Shown: piece by piece, positions 1 to 11,130 of the stretch
How the letters are laid out: every line of letters begins with the position of its first letter
Numbering within the stretch: the first letter of the stretch is position 1
Source: Platycnemis pennipes
Taxonomy: Eukaryota; Arthropoda; Insecta; Odonata; Platycnemididae
Direction: 5' to 3'
Assembly: GCA_933228895.1 (NCBI GenBank)
Contig: OW121851.1
Span: forward strand, 114,101,271 to 114,165,270
DNA: 64,000 nt
Notes under the pieces: generated by a model
Seen by the model: the letters and a program-made list of their open reading frames with translations, nothing else
Told to the model about the DNA's origin: nothing
The model's database searches: none
Translations under genes and position numbers: made by a program

Positions 1-601
1 TAATTTCCCATGGAAAAAAGAATACGTGTAGCTCACCTGCGCTTGCTTAAATTTTGAGTGGGATTCAGTGAATCTCTTTGTAAATATGATTGCTCACAAA
101 AATACTATTACTCTAATGCAATCAACTGTTTATTTATAATCATGAAATGGTGAATTTAAATACATCTTTCTGCTGAAGACTGCCCACCCAAAAAGATAAA
201 GTCGACTCATGATCTCACGTGGAAAAAACATTCGCGAAATAATTGGTCAAGCAACTCGTAAACAGGGTTTTGTTAAAAGGGTACTAAGCTAGTACGAATG
301 TACGACGTTGCGATATCACACACCTTTTAGATGGTTTGCGGACTATTTTCTTCATTTTGATGTAGATAATTTTCAGCAGTAAACAGCTGCGAACTATGTG
401 GACTGTGTAAATTTCATGGCCAAGAGTTGGAAGGAAACCATCTTTAGACTGTGAAGACTAGTCAAAATATTTCACCCAGCTCTGATATCAGTTTGAACTT
501 AATTCACTGAACCGAAAGTGAGTGATTCATATTCACGTATGATAGATAGATGGAAGAATATATAAATTGTATTAGTATTCTGTATTAATATTGCTGAAAC
601 T
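1..601. other. AT-rich sequence upstream of THAP remnant, no gene seen
   Basis: No ORF of useful length and no recognised repeat. It could be intron or decayed 5' sequence of the THAP-like remnant that follows. I looked for the first two zinc-binding cysteines of a THAP domain here and did not find them. Confidence 0.5.
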
Positions 602-793
602 TTCTACGTAAAGGTTTGTGAGGATGATTTTGACCCACACGATATCTTGCGAATTTTGGGGGAATACGACGAGAAGACAAGAAAAATACTGTGTGCTACA
701 CTGAAATGGCCAAGTCTGAGACCAGGAACTGTCCCATCTCTGTCCCCGAACTGCCCAAATTATGCCATTGTAGACAACATCATACTACAATGA
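602..793 (+). pseudogene. THAP-type zinc finger remnant (C-terminal part)
   Basis: An open frame of 63 codons without an ATG ends at a TGA at 791-793. Its translation begins FYVKVCEDDFDPHDILR and later reads LRPGTVPSLSPNCPNY. This resembles the second half of the THAP DNA-binding domain, where a C-x2-H pair (usually CSxHF) is followed about 35 residues later by an AVPxxFP box and often by NCPxY in arthropod proteins. Here the His ligand is Asp (CEDD) and the Phe of the box is Ser (TVPSLSP), so zinc binding should be lost. The frame extends back to a stop at 563-565 without an initiator, so this may have been an internal exon; the AG at 615-616 before the VCEDDF segment is a weak acceptor candidate. 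THAP domains occur in host transcription factors and in P-element-type transposases; I cannot tell which this was. The first half of the domain is not visible. Confidence 0.5.
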
Positions 794-1006
794 AGAGCTA
801 GGTGTGTCCTACATTATCCCAGGAAAATACTAGACGGACAACTTGGACCAATAGATATAGTTAAAATGCTGTTATGGGCATCTACTAATATTCTTTAAAT
901 GATTGTTACAAAAAAGAATGATTTGGTGGGTGAGCAAAAGACAATGACGGCAAGATGTTTGAAATTTTTTTAAATGTTGTGTATATTCTTGTCAAGTATT
1001 TGTTGC

Positions 1007-1012
1007 AATAAA
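1007..1012 (+). promoter_or_regulatory. AATAAA polyadenylation signal candidate
   Basis: An exact AATAAA lies about 215 bases after the THAP-frame stop codon, inside an AT-rich stretch that would fit a 3' UTR. The hexamer is common by chance in AT-rich DNA, so its link to the remnant is only positional. Confidence 0.3.
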
Positions 1013-2789
1013 ATTATTTGCATTAAAATGTTTTGACTATCTTTTTTATCAACCTAGAACTTAAATAGCTTAAGTAGGTACATTATATCTGCTTGGCTGT
1101 TAGCAGAGATGTGCTTAAAACACAGAAGGTGAGTGTGAAATTGAATATTTTGTTCCTCTTCATTAAAAGTATTTCTGCTTTGGATGATGTAAATTGCGTC
1201 TGCAAACTAAACTCAGCTAAGCATTGTGTAGCTTAATTTTTTTTCTCATGCCACTCATATTTCCAGAACCATCTGCTTAAATCAAAGTTTTGGATTTCAT
1301 GTCTTTTTAGCTCTTTGTGAACTCTTTAACAGTACTATCTTCAAAAGCCTCCAATTGCTGATTTTATTGTGAATCCTAATAATTCCAAACAAGTAACGAT
1401 TGATTTTCGCATTTCCCATTACTTCCACGCTATAATGCGTTGGCAGTTTCGTTTATCCTAGAACCTTCTCCGTTGGCTTTAATTTTAAGAGGCAATAAAC
1501 TTACGGATTTCAAAGATACATCTTTATCAATATCAGTATTAATGGCTTAGAATTACCGATCGGTCATATGATTTGCTTGGAGCTGTGTATAAGTAAAGTG
1601 TACGTGCTGACAGGGCCGGGTGGAATTTTACTTCTGTGGTTACGGCTGAACGTACGAGTGAATAGTACCAATGACCACTCGAGTCGACGTCAAGATTCAT
1701 CGAGCCGGCCTTTACCTCTCGGTGGTTACGGTTGGGCCCGTCCAAACATCAGCCCTTTTAAAGCACACGAATTCACCTTCCCTCGGTCGTAAAAGATAAA
1801 GTATTTGGCTACAAAAATAGCATTTTCGGGAATAGAATAACACTTTTAGGCTCTTCAACTGCTCAGGATATATGGCACCGCCTTATTCATAACGTAAGTA
1901 CCACACTCATGCTAATGGTGGTATTCAAACCCGAAATCTGGGTATACGTATCCTTTAGATGTAAGAGTTTTCATGCCTGCACGTTACTAATATGACAGGT
2001 GGTCGCTCCTATTTTTAAAATAATTAACTATGTCACCAACAGACGCGAGGAAGTTAAATTTCCTTGAAAAACACGGAGACAGAAGCTGTGCGAACCAGTT
2101 TAATACCTCCTGCCGCACACCTTTTGGTGGATTGCTGGATTGTATATGATTACCGAGTTTCCTCTGCATCAGCCACAAGTGAATGAAATCATAAATATTG
2201 AACTCAAATGATTTTCCAATTTTTTTCAAGTTTTGCTAGGCCTTTCATGCTCTGCAGTCAAATTTTGCATTGATCGCGCCTAACTATGGTTAAATTCAAG
2301 GGCTTTCTATCATTGAACCTCTATCTATTCTATCCTTTTATCCTTAAAATTATTGAATTATCAACCAGAACGATATACGAACGAGAGGACCAGTTATGCA
2401 AAGTGTAATCAACCACAAGTCTTTCAAATTGAAAAGTCTTCTGATGGCATTAAAAATAATTACTGTTAAAGAGCATAAAAACTACACTCTCGTCTATGTC
2501 ACGGTATAGATAGACATTTCAAAGCATAAAACTTCACCGTACCAACTTTGGAAGAATTTTAATCGACTTCTTGCCACCAGAAATGGGACCATAGTCTAGT
2601 TTCCCTGGGATATAAAATAAAGAAAATGCGATAAAAAATAAAACAGCTCTATTTCGAATGGCACGGCTCCAGAAAAATCTCTAGGATTTAGGTCAGCGCT
2701 TAAAATTTGGATGTGCATTCAGCGATCGTGAGGCGGATGTATTGCAAAAATGTATATATGTATGAGATATGCATATATTTTTACCAACT
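1013..2789. other. Unannotated, mainly AT-rich; one GC-richer patch
   Basis: No gene recognised. A GC-richer patch at about 1590-1760 contains two loosely similar segments, near 1625-1655 and 1700-1735, each with a (T/C)GGTGGTTACGG-like or TGTGGTTACGG core. Overlapping short ORFs on both strands here look fortuitous. Confidence 0.4.
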
Positions 2790-3065
2790 CACCCTCTCCC
2801 GTGACGCGGTAAAGGCTTCTGGAGTCGCTGAGTCGACGGCCGTCCACCCCGTCTCCAAAGCACCAACCGCCACCAGGTGCGACACGGCCTCTAAGACTCC
2901 ACCGCCTGACTCGACTGAATTGCCCGACGCGAGCTAAAGCTTGTACATATTTCAATCCAGGGCGACCTTGAGGAAGAAAAAGACGAGCTAGTGCGAGCGC
3001 AACTCACTTCCCCTCTTTCTCTCCCTCCCTTCTCCTCTGCCGGGGTTGACCCCCAGAGTCAAATC
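2790..3065. other. GC/CpG-rich island with adjoining pyrimidine tract
   Basis: This stretch is clearly richer in G+C and CpG than its surroundings and ends in a C/T-rich run near 3003-3045. It carries ORFs on both strands (2707-2937 plus, 2719-2955 minus) that match nothing I recognise. It could be a promoter-proximal or first-exon region of a host gene, or a decayed repeat. No TATA box, initiator or splice pattern is convincing enough to call. Confidence 0.3.
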
Positions 3066-3179
3066 CAGCTCAGGTAAATGAGAGAAACGTCAAAAATATC
3101 AATTGTCTCCCTCTTTCACTCATAGGAGCCTTAGATTTTAGGTACCTCAAATGCCAAGGTTATATTTGGCCATCTAATC

Positions 3180-3290
3180 TAAGATCCTAATCCTAGGGGA
3201 CACTCAAAATTCATTCCGTGCTCTGACCGGGATTCAAACCCTCGACATTTGGCCTATCAGGCAGGCACGCAACCGCATTTCTTTCTCCAC
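3180..3290 (-). mobile_element. tRNA-derived SINE fragment
   Basis: Read on the minus strand, the segment has a tRNA-like Pol III promoter. The B box is GGTTTGAATCC at 3230-3240, followed by CGGTCAGAGCACGG. Upstream lies an A-box-like stretch around 3258-3275. The tRNA fold is not complete, so this is a SINE head or tRNA pseudogene rather than a tRNA gene. Confidence 0.5.
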
Positions 3291-3404
3291 CTACCTTTCT
3301 CTCCCTCTCTCTTCCTCATTCTCTCACTGCCCCTTTTCTCATATTCTCTGTCTCTATTTTCATTGCTACTGTCAGAGGAGAGTATGAAGGCCATGGACTC
3401 CAGT

Positions 3405-3500
3405 AAGGCTTGGTGAGTACCTACTTGGGAACAGGAAGAAATTTAGGATTTTGAGGAAGGGTGGAGAGAAACCCAGTGTTGGCATTAATATCCACCGTAT
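3405..3500 (-). mobile_element. Fragment of the 31.7-kb SINE family
   Basis: The plus strand reads GAAGGGTGGAGAGAAACCC at about 3457-3475, followed by AGTGTTGGCATTAAT. The intact SINE at 31658-31971 has the same run with a few changes. The match covers only the middle of the SINE body, so this is an internal fragment in minus orientation. Confidence 0.6.
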
Positions 3501-3599
3501 TTTCCCCCAAATATTGCCGTTCGCAAAGGAATAATCTACATCCCGGGCTATCAAGCGCTGATGATTTGTTAGTAAAAAAATCATTTGCAAGTTTTAAGT

Positions 3600-4365
3600 A
3601 ATTTTTTCTATTCTTCCATCCGTAATCACGGGCCGTTTAAATTTCACAAAAAAGAGCATGGCAGTCCCTAAATAAATTTCTCAGCATTTTGAGAATATTA
3701 GCACACTTCTACTTCTACGTAACAACACTACAAAAAATGACAAAAATTGACATACTCTCACCCATGTATTCAGCGTTTTCGTGATTGTTGAAAATACAGG
3801 GTTGCTCTCACTTACTGGTCTCGGACAAATGATAAGATTAAGTAATGAAATTAAAACAGTATTTAGCTGCCCTTCATAACCTAACATTTATGAAGGATGT
3901 TGCAACTTATCTTTTATCAAAGATATTATATTTTATCGATTTAAAAGATTAAAAAATCGTTGATTTTTTCGCACAAAATGTGGACCGTAATAGCTTACAC
4001 CAAAGGCACAAGGGAAAATCATAGGTATGCTATATTTTGATGGAGAAATTAGGATGTATTGAATTTTTGTGTGTAAATGTTTTACCAATACCTACTCATG
4101 CATGCTTGAGGATATATAAATTGATAATTTAATTTATTTATAGTGACGACTGATTAATCCACAGCTATTAAATTTATTTTCATAAATTAAGAAAAGTGTA
4201 ATAAATAGCTAAATTGATAACGTGTGTTTTAACGGAATATCTCATTTTTTTACTTGGGGTAGCAACATTTTGCTTTTCAGTTGATTTACGTAGTGTGTGA
4301 ACCTAGTAGTATTCCTTGCACGCCTGTATGGTAGTAAGTGTAACCTTACCCTCCTGAATGACAAT
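3600..4365. other. Unannotated AT-rich sequence
   Basis: No gene, RNA or recognised repeat is visible. It contains scattered homopolymer A/T runs only. Confidence 0.5.
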
Positions 4366-4369
4366 ACAT

Positions 4370-4440
4370 GACTTATAATGGTTCCTACCCTGCCACACAC
4401 CCTTGCAGTGGCTTGCAGGGTAATATTTTGATGTAGATAA
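4370..4440 (+). mobile_element. CR1/L2-like LINE 3' tail, truncated copy
   Basis: The segment carries the family tail: GCCAC at 4392-4396, ACCCT at 4399-4403, GTGGC at 4408-4412, AGGGT at 4417-4421, then a GATGTAGAT end. The same tail terminates the RT-bearing copy at 22528-23262. This is a severely 5'-truncated insertion, or a SINE sharing the LINE tail. Confidence 0.7.
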
Positions 4441-4774
4441 CCTTGAAGGAACCAGTATGGTGTTAAGCAGGTGATGGTAGGGCAACAAACTTTGATCTTG
4501 TTTTATAAAGCCGACATGTGGCTGGCACAGTTGTAATAACATAGAGAGTACTGCCCCCTCTCAAGTTTGGCATGTTACGGAAATTCTCTTTAAAATATCT
4601 CCACGCTTCACTCGATACTCATGTTTATTTCAATTTTCAGAAAAAATCCTATTTTTACCTCAATGGTTACCTAGAGTTACGAAAATTTAGATTGCGTGAA
4701 TGAAACAAATCGATCCATGCCATGGAATAGCTCCTACCACATGCTCTGGTGGCAGTTTAACATAACTGGTGCCC

Positions 4775-4835
4775 TTGTCAGCAACCGCAAGGGAGTGTGG
4801 CAGAGGATGATCCCCTGACAGGCATGCATAATATG
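4775..4835 (-). mobile_element. Degenerate CR1/L2-like tail
   Basis: The plus strand contains AACCGCAAGGGAGTGTGGC followed by AGAGGATGAT, an eroded version of the reverse complement of the family tail. The terminal TGTAGA repeat is not recognisable. Confidence 0.4.
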
Positions 4836-5540
4836 CAAGAAAGAAAGCCCAGCAATCATATTTCATTTCTAAACTATTGATCAACAATGGTAATACGGAA
4901 GATTCACATGCATATAGGCTCCTAAATCAAATAAGTATCAATACGGCTCGCGAAACATATAATTCCAAATTTAACTTTCATACAATTTGTGGTGAGATGT
5001 ATAAAAAAAACACGAATGCGTTTCACATTTAGAGGTCCATGAAAATATGCAACAAGAGTCTTAAGTTGGCATTACTTAGCCTTATTATGCGTCCGTTACC
5101 CTGCTTACGATTAAGTGTAGAGTTAGCATCTACCTCCGCCAAAGCCTGAAATGCTTGCGCTCGACGTCCGGCTTCCGAAAATTGCATTTCCAGCCTTCCC
5201 CTTGGCAAGAGATCCGACCTTGACTGACTTGCACGGTTCGGCGACTCGGTCTTTAAAGCTAACTTCACCTTCCTTTCTCACCGCTGGCTCCTCTGCGCCC
5301 TCTAAATTTTGTAGTGAGCAAGCCCTAAGTGGGTCTACAGTGAAAATCTTCGGAACTACATTACTTCGGAACCCGTGTATTCTATGGAAATAAAGATAAA
5401 TAAATTTAGGGAAACGTCTTCATAATCAGTAATCACTTCATTACCATACAGTTACCATACAGCTACTAACCATCTAGATGCACGTGACCCTTACGTCTAA
5501 GATGCTTCCATTAAATATTAAGATTATAGGTCTTAGTTGC

Positions 5541-5624
5541 ATGTATATAGTGCATGTTTGATCATATTCACCCCTTGATACAAACACTCGCGGTGGCTTG
5601 CAAGGTATGGCGTAGATGTCGATG
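5541..5624 (+). mobile_element. Degenerate CR1/L2-like tail
   Basis: The segment has GTGCATGTTTGATCATATTC, then GGTGGCTTGCAAGGTATGG and a GTAGATGTCGATG end. It is in the same order as the copies at 6.69-6.91 and 24.03-24.25 kb. The first pseudoknot strand (GCCAC) is mutated here. Confidence 0.6.
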
Positions 5625-5649
5625 CAGGGGAACCTTCCGTAGTGTTGAA

Positions 5650-6287
5650 AGGTGATACTTTTCACTGTTCAGCCGATCAGCCCGAAACCAAACAGTGCCT
5701 TCCCAAGCTTCCGAAGTTACACCTCCATTGCAAAAATATGAGATCAAGTGGATCGCAGCCAGGTAACGGTAACGAATAAGAAATTAAGGGAATTAAGTTA
5801 AATAGAATTTTGCTAGCTCAAATTCTGTTAAAAACCTATTCTCCACCTCGTATTACCTAGATGACATTTTGATGTGGATTTGACGATCTGTACCCGGGTT
5901 AACATGGATTTAAACCGTTTACAAACATTAAGTTCAGAGGACCGCATTGATAAATTGAAAGCATAACGGTGGCAGGGTTGGTAATTATATTATAATTCTA
6001 TATTTCAGTTACTCATGGAATGGATTACTAACTCCTGCGTTTTCTAACCAATTTCACGAACTCCATGAGACTTACACTACCTAGCTTAAGAGATTTATAT
6101 TACAAAAATCCTGTTATGTAAATTGAAGTAGAGCAATATATTTAGCATTTCTGTTTGAAATTCTTGAATGAATTACTACGTATTAGTTAAATAAATTGTA
6201 ATTTTGCAATGTTTTGTGGTCTATCATTTCCATATTTTTGTGATTAATCAATTATATTTTTATGCGTAAATATTCCTGCAACAATCA
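5650..6287. other. Unannotated AT-rich sequence
   Basis: No gene or repeat recognised. Confidence 0.5.
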
Positions 6288-6288
<1 letters not shown>

Positions 6289-6331
<43 letters not shown>

Positions 6332-6343
6332 TTATTTATTTAT
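6289..6343. repeat. (TA)n microsatellite running into (TTTA)n
   Basis: About 19 to 20 TA units are followed directly by about four TTTA units. It lies about 85 bases beyond the 3' end of the RTE copy at 6428-7330 and probably has no functional link to it. Confidence 0.9.
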
Positions 6344-6427
6344 AGACAATGGATTACATTGGTGAGCCAAATTCAAAGAACCCGCGCGGTTTTACATGAA
6401 TACATTGACTCTTAATAAAGTGTTGGC

Positions 6428-7330
6428 TCATCATAATAAGTCATCAATCCTCAGATTGGTTTGACGCGGCTCTCCACTTAGTTCTTCTATCGGCCAATCT
6501 CGTGATATAAACGTAATTCTTATCTTTCACATCCTTTATCACTTGTTCCATATATCTTGCACGAGGCCTTCCTTTGCCGTTCTTACCTTCCACTTGTCCA
6601 TTGTTCCAATTGTCCACAAACCTCGTACTATTAAGGATATGAATAACGGTAAATATACCCAATTCGGGTGTAGCAATGGATGACATTGATATCTGCATAT
6701 CGGTATGAGGACTTAAGGCTAACCCAACTAACAGCATGTTTTGCATTTTTGCTTTTCTTTGTTATCTTTTTTTAAATGGTGAAGTTTAGAACAGTATAAA
6801 TACTAATCCTTTTTTATGCCTGATATGTAGTGCATGTTTGGTGAGAATGCACCTTCTGCCACACACCCTTATGGTGGCTTGCAGGGTATTATGTAGATGT
6901 AGATGTCCCTAGACGATTGTCTTCATCAGGCCATCAAGTCTCATGATGTGGCCGATTAAGTTGTCCCGTCTTCTTAGGGTATTCAGAAGACTTCTCTTTT
7001 CTCCCACTCTTCTTAGAATTCCCTTGTTACTAACTCGGTCGATCCATTTAATCTTCATCATTCTTCTGTAACGCCACATTTCGAATGCATCCACCCTCTT
7101 CTTTTCCACTGCTGTCATTTTCCATGCTTCGCTGCCACAAAGAAACACGCTCCAGATGTACGTTCTGATGAATTATTTCCTTACTTCTACGCATGTATTT
7201 CCAGCGGTAAGTAGATTCCTTTTTTTGATAGAATGCCCTCTTTGACTGGGCTATTCTGCTGAATATTTCTTTCTTGCTTCGTCCGTCGTTGGTTACTCGG
7301 CTTCCAAGGTAACAGAACTCTTTCAGGTGT
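6428..7330 (-). pseudogene. RTE-like LINE reverse transcriptase fragment, interrupted
   Basis: On the minus strand this encodes the C-terminal part of an RTE/BovB-like LINE RT. It starts near KEFCYLGSRVTNDGRSKKEI, continues through SEAWKMTAVEKKRVDAFEMW and RRDNLIGHIMRLDGLMKTIV, and ends with NGKGRPRARYMEQVIKD and WRAASNQSED before a TGA. The catalytic palm lies further upstream and is absent (5' truncation). A frameshift follows YQKK at a T-run near 7220. The coding stops at 6909 and resumes near 6602: the intervening 300 bases are a plus-strand CR1/L2-like tail inserted later. The 3' end has the family hairpin at 6445-6458 and a TCA/TGA-rich tail. Residues before 7330 are unrelated, marking the 5' junction. 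Confidence 0.85.
6603..6908 (+). mobile_element. CR1/L2-like LINE tail inserted into RTE copy
   Basis: This ends with GTATTATGTAGATGTAGATG and carries all four tail segments: GCCAC 6858-6862, ACCCT 6865-6869, GTGGC 6874-6878, AGGGT 6883-6887. From about 6690 it aligns with the copy at 24030-24252, sharing CTAACAGCATG and TAGTGCATGTTTGGTGAGAA-like runs. The 5' boundary is set by the RT frame that resumes near 6602. ATTGT occurs close to both junctions and may be a remnant of the target-site duplication. Confidence 0.75.
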
Positions 7331-7559
7331 TGGCTACATGGTATATAATTGTATGCTATGAATGATATGGGATAGCTGCTGGCATGGTATCGTGGCAAGG
7401 GTGTTTACTTTCCTCATTGAAGCCCCAGCAAGGATTATCGGCTGCAGTATAACTGCAGTTCAAGTTGCATAACAGCGCTGAGTGGGAAGCACTTCGATAT
7501 CAAATCTCCAAACTTAGGACGGGCGTAAAACAGCGGAATTCCTAGAGCCTCTCCCTTAG

Positions 7560-7690
7560 CAGTCTAATAGCTACGCCGAGCGTCTCCCCTCCCTTTCTAC
7601 TTTTCCTCTTCTTTTTCCTTAAACCACTTCCATTTTCTTAAACCACTCCTCCCGGTCTGATGTGCCATTAGGTGAGGGATCGACGTTGAG
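7560..7690 (+). mobile_element. SINE 3' fragment (CCGGTCTGA type)
   Basis: The segment has pyrimidine-rich sequence followed by CTCCCGGTCTGATGTGCC and TTAGGTGAGGG. Closely similar ends occur at 24750-24790 (plus) and 12245-12290 (minus), which defines a small repeat family. The 24.5-kb member shows that the family has a tRNA-like head. Confidence 0.45.
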
Positions 7691-8504
7691 AGTCCTCTGA
7701 TTTCATAAACTTTAGGGAAGCACAGTTAAGATTTCATTTCTCAGAATTTTAAAGGAAATATTTCCCCCGATTACTCAAGGTTGGATTAAATTTAATCCAC
7801 GTGTAAAAACATTGCCATTTGTAAAGATGGCATGTTCAATTACTTGATCTAAAGATGGAAATTTCATCTCAATTAGCTTTTTCCAGGGTAATATTTTTAA
7901 AGCGTGCCATAGATTTATACTCTCAATTAGATTTACTAAATATATATCAATACATAAATAGATATCTGTATTTCGTACTTGTGAATTCTTGTGGGTTATA
8001 GTTAACACTATTGAATATATATTTTCTACAATTTCTTACTACCGTGGCTCTTCAACCGTCCGCTATGGATCCAAAAGAGAGAGTCGAGATTGATAATGAA
8101 TTAGGTTCCTTATTAAATCATTGATTTAAACCATTCGGCCCTTAATTTTTAATATTATAACGTATCCTCTGGTGGATATCAATCATCACAACTACATTAC
8201 GAGAACATAGATAAAAATAATACGCCCAGATAGTGAATTCTCGTTAATAATACAACTAATTACATTACATCGTGAGCATGCGAGAAATAGATTGTCGATA
8301 TAAAAAAGCCGTTATGTAGAAAAGCCTTGAATAAGGATAGTCATTTGGGGATGGCTACATTCCTACTAGACGTTGAATGCGATTCAGTGTTAGTGCGTAT
8401 GGTTAAAATATTTGGACTTTTGCGGAAATTGAAAACATTAATATCACGACGGTGAAAAAATTGCAAATCTGTTTGATACACTAAATCAGAGTTAATATTC
8501 GTAC
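7691..8504. other. Unannotated AT-rich sequence
   Basis: No gene or repeat recognised. Confidence 0.5.
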
Positions 8505-8590
8505 ATTTCTACATGATACCATGCAAGCCACAATAAATGTGTGTGGAAGGGGGTGAATTCACACCAAATATGTATTGCATATCATGATTA
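8505..8590 (-). mobile_element. CR1/L2-like LINE 3' tail, truncated copy
   Basis: The plus strand reads CTACATGATACCATGCAAGC, then CACAATAAATGTGTGTGGAA and GGGGGTGAATTCACACC, the reverse complement of the family tail. GTGGC and its CCAC partner are kept, while the second helix (ACCCT/AGGGT) is eroded. Confidence 0.65.
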
Positions 8591-10899
8591 AATATTTAAA
8601 TTACATTTACAACTACATTTTGCCTAAATATGGCAAGTTAAAAAAAGATTAATATACCAAAGCAAGCATGCAAAAACTTGTTATTAGTTTGGATGGCTTA
8701 AAGTCATTTTGCCTGCATGCAACTGCCAAAGCTATATATCGATACACTTGCGTACACTACTGAATATATTCAACCACTCTTATCACTATTTTCACGAGGA
8801 AAGAAAGTCATTTTAAATCTGTGGTTTCGGAAATCAATTTCTCTAATTCAATGCTCATGGTCCAGTCTGCCATAGTAAGTCGGAGTTCACAAAATATTTT
8901 TATGTTAAATATTAACGTAAGATAAGAAATAACCGAGCTAAAACTATTAATTAATCTCTCTTCATGGCTACCAATCCATTTGTCAGAGTATAAACAGTCT
9001 GAATAGGAAAATATTGTTTTAGGTAGTATAATTTTTTAAACTAAGCATATTAATTTTCACATAATCTACCGCAAGCATGCTGTAGTCATGGAGGCATCCA
9101 CGACTACATCCTAAGATACTCATGTTTTGATTCGGGTATTCATATATTAATGAATTAAGTTAAAAAACACACCTAACTTTAACTGCTAAGGTTATATCAT
9201 ACCGTATAGCCCTCTATTAAAGCTAACACTAAGGTTGCCATCTATACCCGAGGGGAGATTCGGAACCGCAAACTTACCGCGAGTTACCCAGTACCGGCGA
9301 ACGACCTTAGATTTCACAGCCACATGAATTGGCTTACTTATTGCGTTCCGATATCCCTATGCGAGTCTTTCATAAGGTCTATGCCTCACGTGCATGACCT
9401 TAGTTTCCTCCATGATCGAACGACCTTGAGGGTGGCCTTAAACTTCACTGCAAGGAAACTCGAGGAAAAGGAAATTTTCCGATAGAACTGAGCTCAGGAA
9501 TGCGAGCTAAAGTGGTTGGGGCAGAAGTATGGGGAGGATAACGCTCTTCACCTCTTCGAATAGGTCTCAAATTTCCGTTAGTTTCGATAAAATACGATTG
9601 CCACTTGCAAAATTCACTACGCAGTAAAATAATCAGAACGCCTCAATCAAGTGAGAGAATTTGAAGTACTTCCCTGATTGAGCACATTAAACATTAATTA
9701 ATGCATACATCAAAATGAAATTACGGTACACGGTACATGGTACAGTGACGTGGATATGCTCTTACAGATTGGAAACTCCCCTTAGATGGTCTTGTTTTTT
9801 CAAAGAGAAATATATATAGGGTCTTCTTTATTGATCACCCAACAACATTTCGTATTTGCATGAGGAGTTTATGACCTTTATCAAAGATAGACTCGAATGA
9901 TTGCAACTGCACAAAGTTCTTCATCCATAAAATGCTACTTCATCTCCATAAATTAAAGCTCTTTCAAAACATCTCTAAAAATGAATAACCGGACCAACCT
10001 GATTAATATTATTTATTCGTTTAAAATCACGGCTATAACTTATCACTACTCCCGGTTACTTTCCATTCTTTTATATCAGCAATTAAGAGATAAATTTATG
10101 GAAAAATCAGTGTGATTTAAAATATTTATGAAAATTAGCTGTAGCTTGAACGGAAAGACAGCAATTCACCATTTGGGAAATAAAAATTGAAAAAAACAGT
10201 ATTCGTGACGAGGAATGATAAAATATTGGTTACTATTTTCGCTCTATACTTAGGAACCGACTATGGATACAGAATCTAGGGTCAAGGCCCAGGTCATCAA
10301 TGGCTCAGGTAGTGCACGCGAGGAACCACCGCGGTAAACCGGTATAGGCAGCCGTTTGACGTTCCACCATAGCCTCTGTATTCAAAAGAAAAACTACGGA
10401 ATGTTTTCAGCCTTGGCTCAGCGCGGTAGTCTTTTTATGCATGGTCTGGTTATTGCCGACGGTTGACATGAGAGACAAGTGAAATCGCGAATCGTGCTTC
10501 TTGTATTTCTTGGCTGAAACAGGTATATTCAGAAGAAAATCTGTTTGAAGGAGTGCATCTTTCTTGAAGTCATGTAATTCTTGCATCGTGACGAAGAAAG
10601 GCTCAGCCTTTCTTGTGATTGTGCAGTTAAATCTATGACGAAATAATAAAGGAATTGAGAGATCATTCCTTCTTCATTATTTTCAAATCAGATATTTGTC
10701 GTCTGATTCTCCGTTTTAGGGAGAAATTTTTCAAGCCAGGAATTTTCTAAGGTAAGTAAAGAGGTTCCTGATCCTAAATAACCACATTGCAGTGTAGTAT
10801 GTGAACTGAGGTGGAATTTTCGTAGCTAATGTTCATTGTTGTGTACCCTGCGGTTTACCTATGAAATCTAGGTGAAACAGCTCTTTGGGTGTTTGGGTA
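8591..10899. other. Unannotated stretch
   Basis: About 2.3 kb with no ORF worth calling. GC-richer patches at about 9235-9330 and 10280-10380 do not match the SINE families found elsewhere in the window. No RNA gene seen. Confidence 0.45.
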
Positions 10900-11130
10900 C
10901 ATTTTCTTTGGGTGTTGGGTATTTAATATCTGTGCTAGTTGAGTATTCTGATTTATTTACAAGGCCATGGACACCAAGATTGCTGCCTTTCATTGTGAGT
11001 TGTACACCCCTCATGTTTTCCTTTTGGTGTCAGGGATTTAATGTTGGTACTTTTTGTTCTCCCTGGTTATTTAAAATTTCGTGGACGCCAAAGTTGTTGC
11101 CATTCATAGGGAATGAAGCACCACTTAATG
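10900..11130 (+). repeat. Diverged 115-bp tandem duplication
   Basis: Two adjacent units are offset by 114 to 115 bases. Landmarks are ATTTAAT at 10921 and 11036, and TGGACACCAAGATTGCTGCC at 10968 against TGGACGCCAAAGTTGTTGCC at 11082. A 112-codon ORF spans both, and its translation repeats PWTPRLLPFI and SWTPKLLPFI. The ORF has no recognised domain and is rich in Phe, Leu and Trp. The preserved frame follows from the repeat length being close to 38 codons, so I do not call a gene. Confidence 0.65.

Noticed and set aside
2719..2955. Overlapping ORFs on both strands of the GC-rich island as an exon
   Set aside because: No domain, no consistent splice sites, and GC-rich DNA readily gives open frames on both strands.
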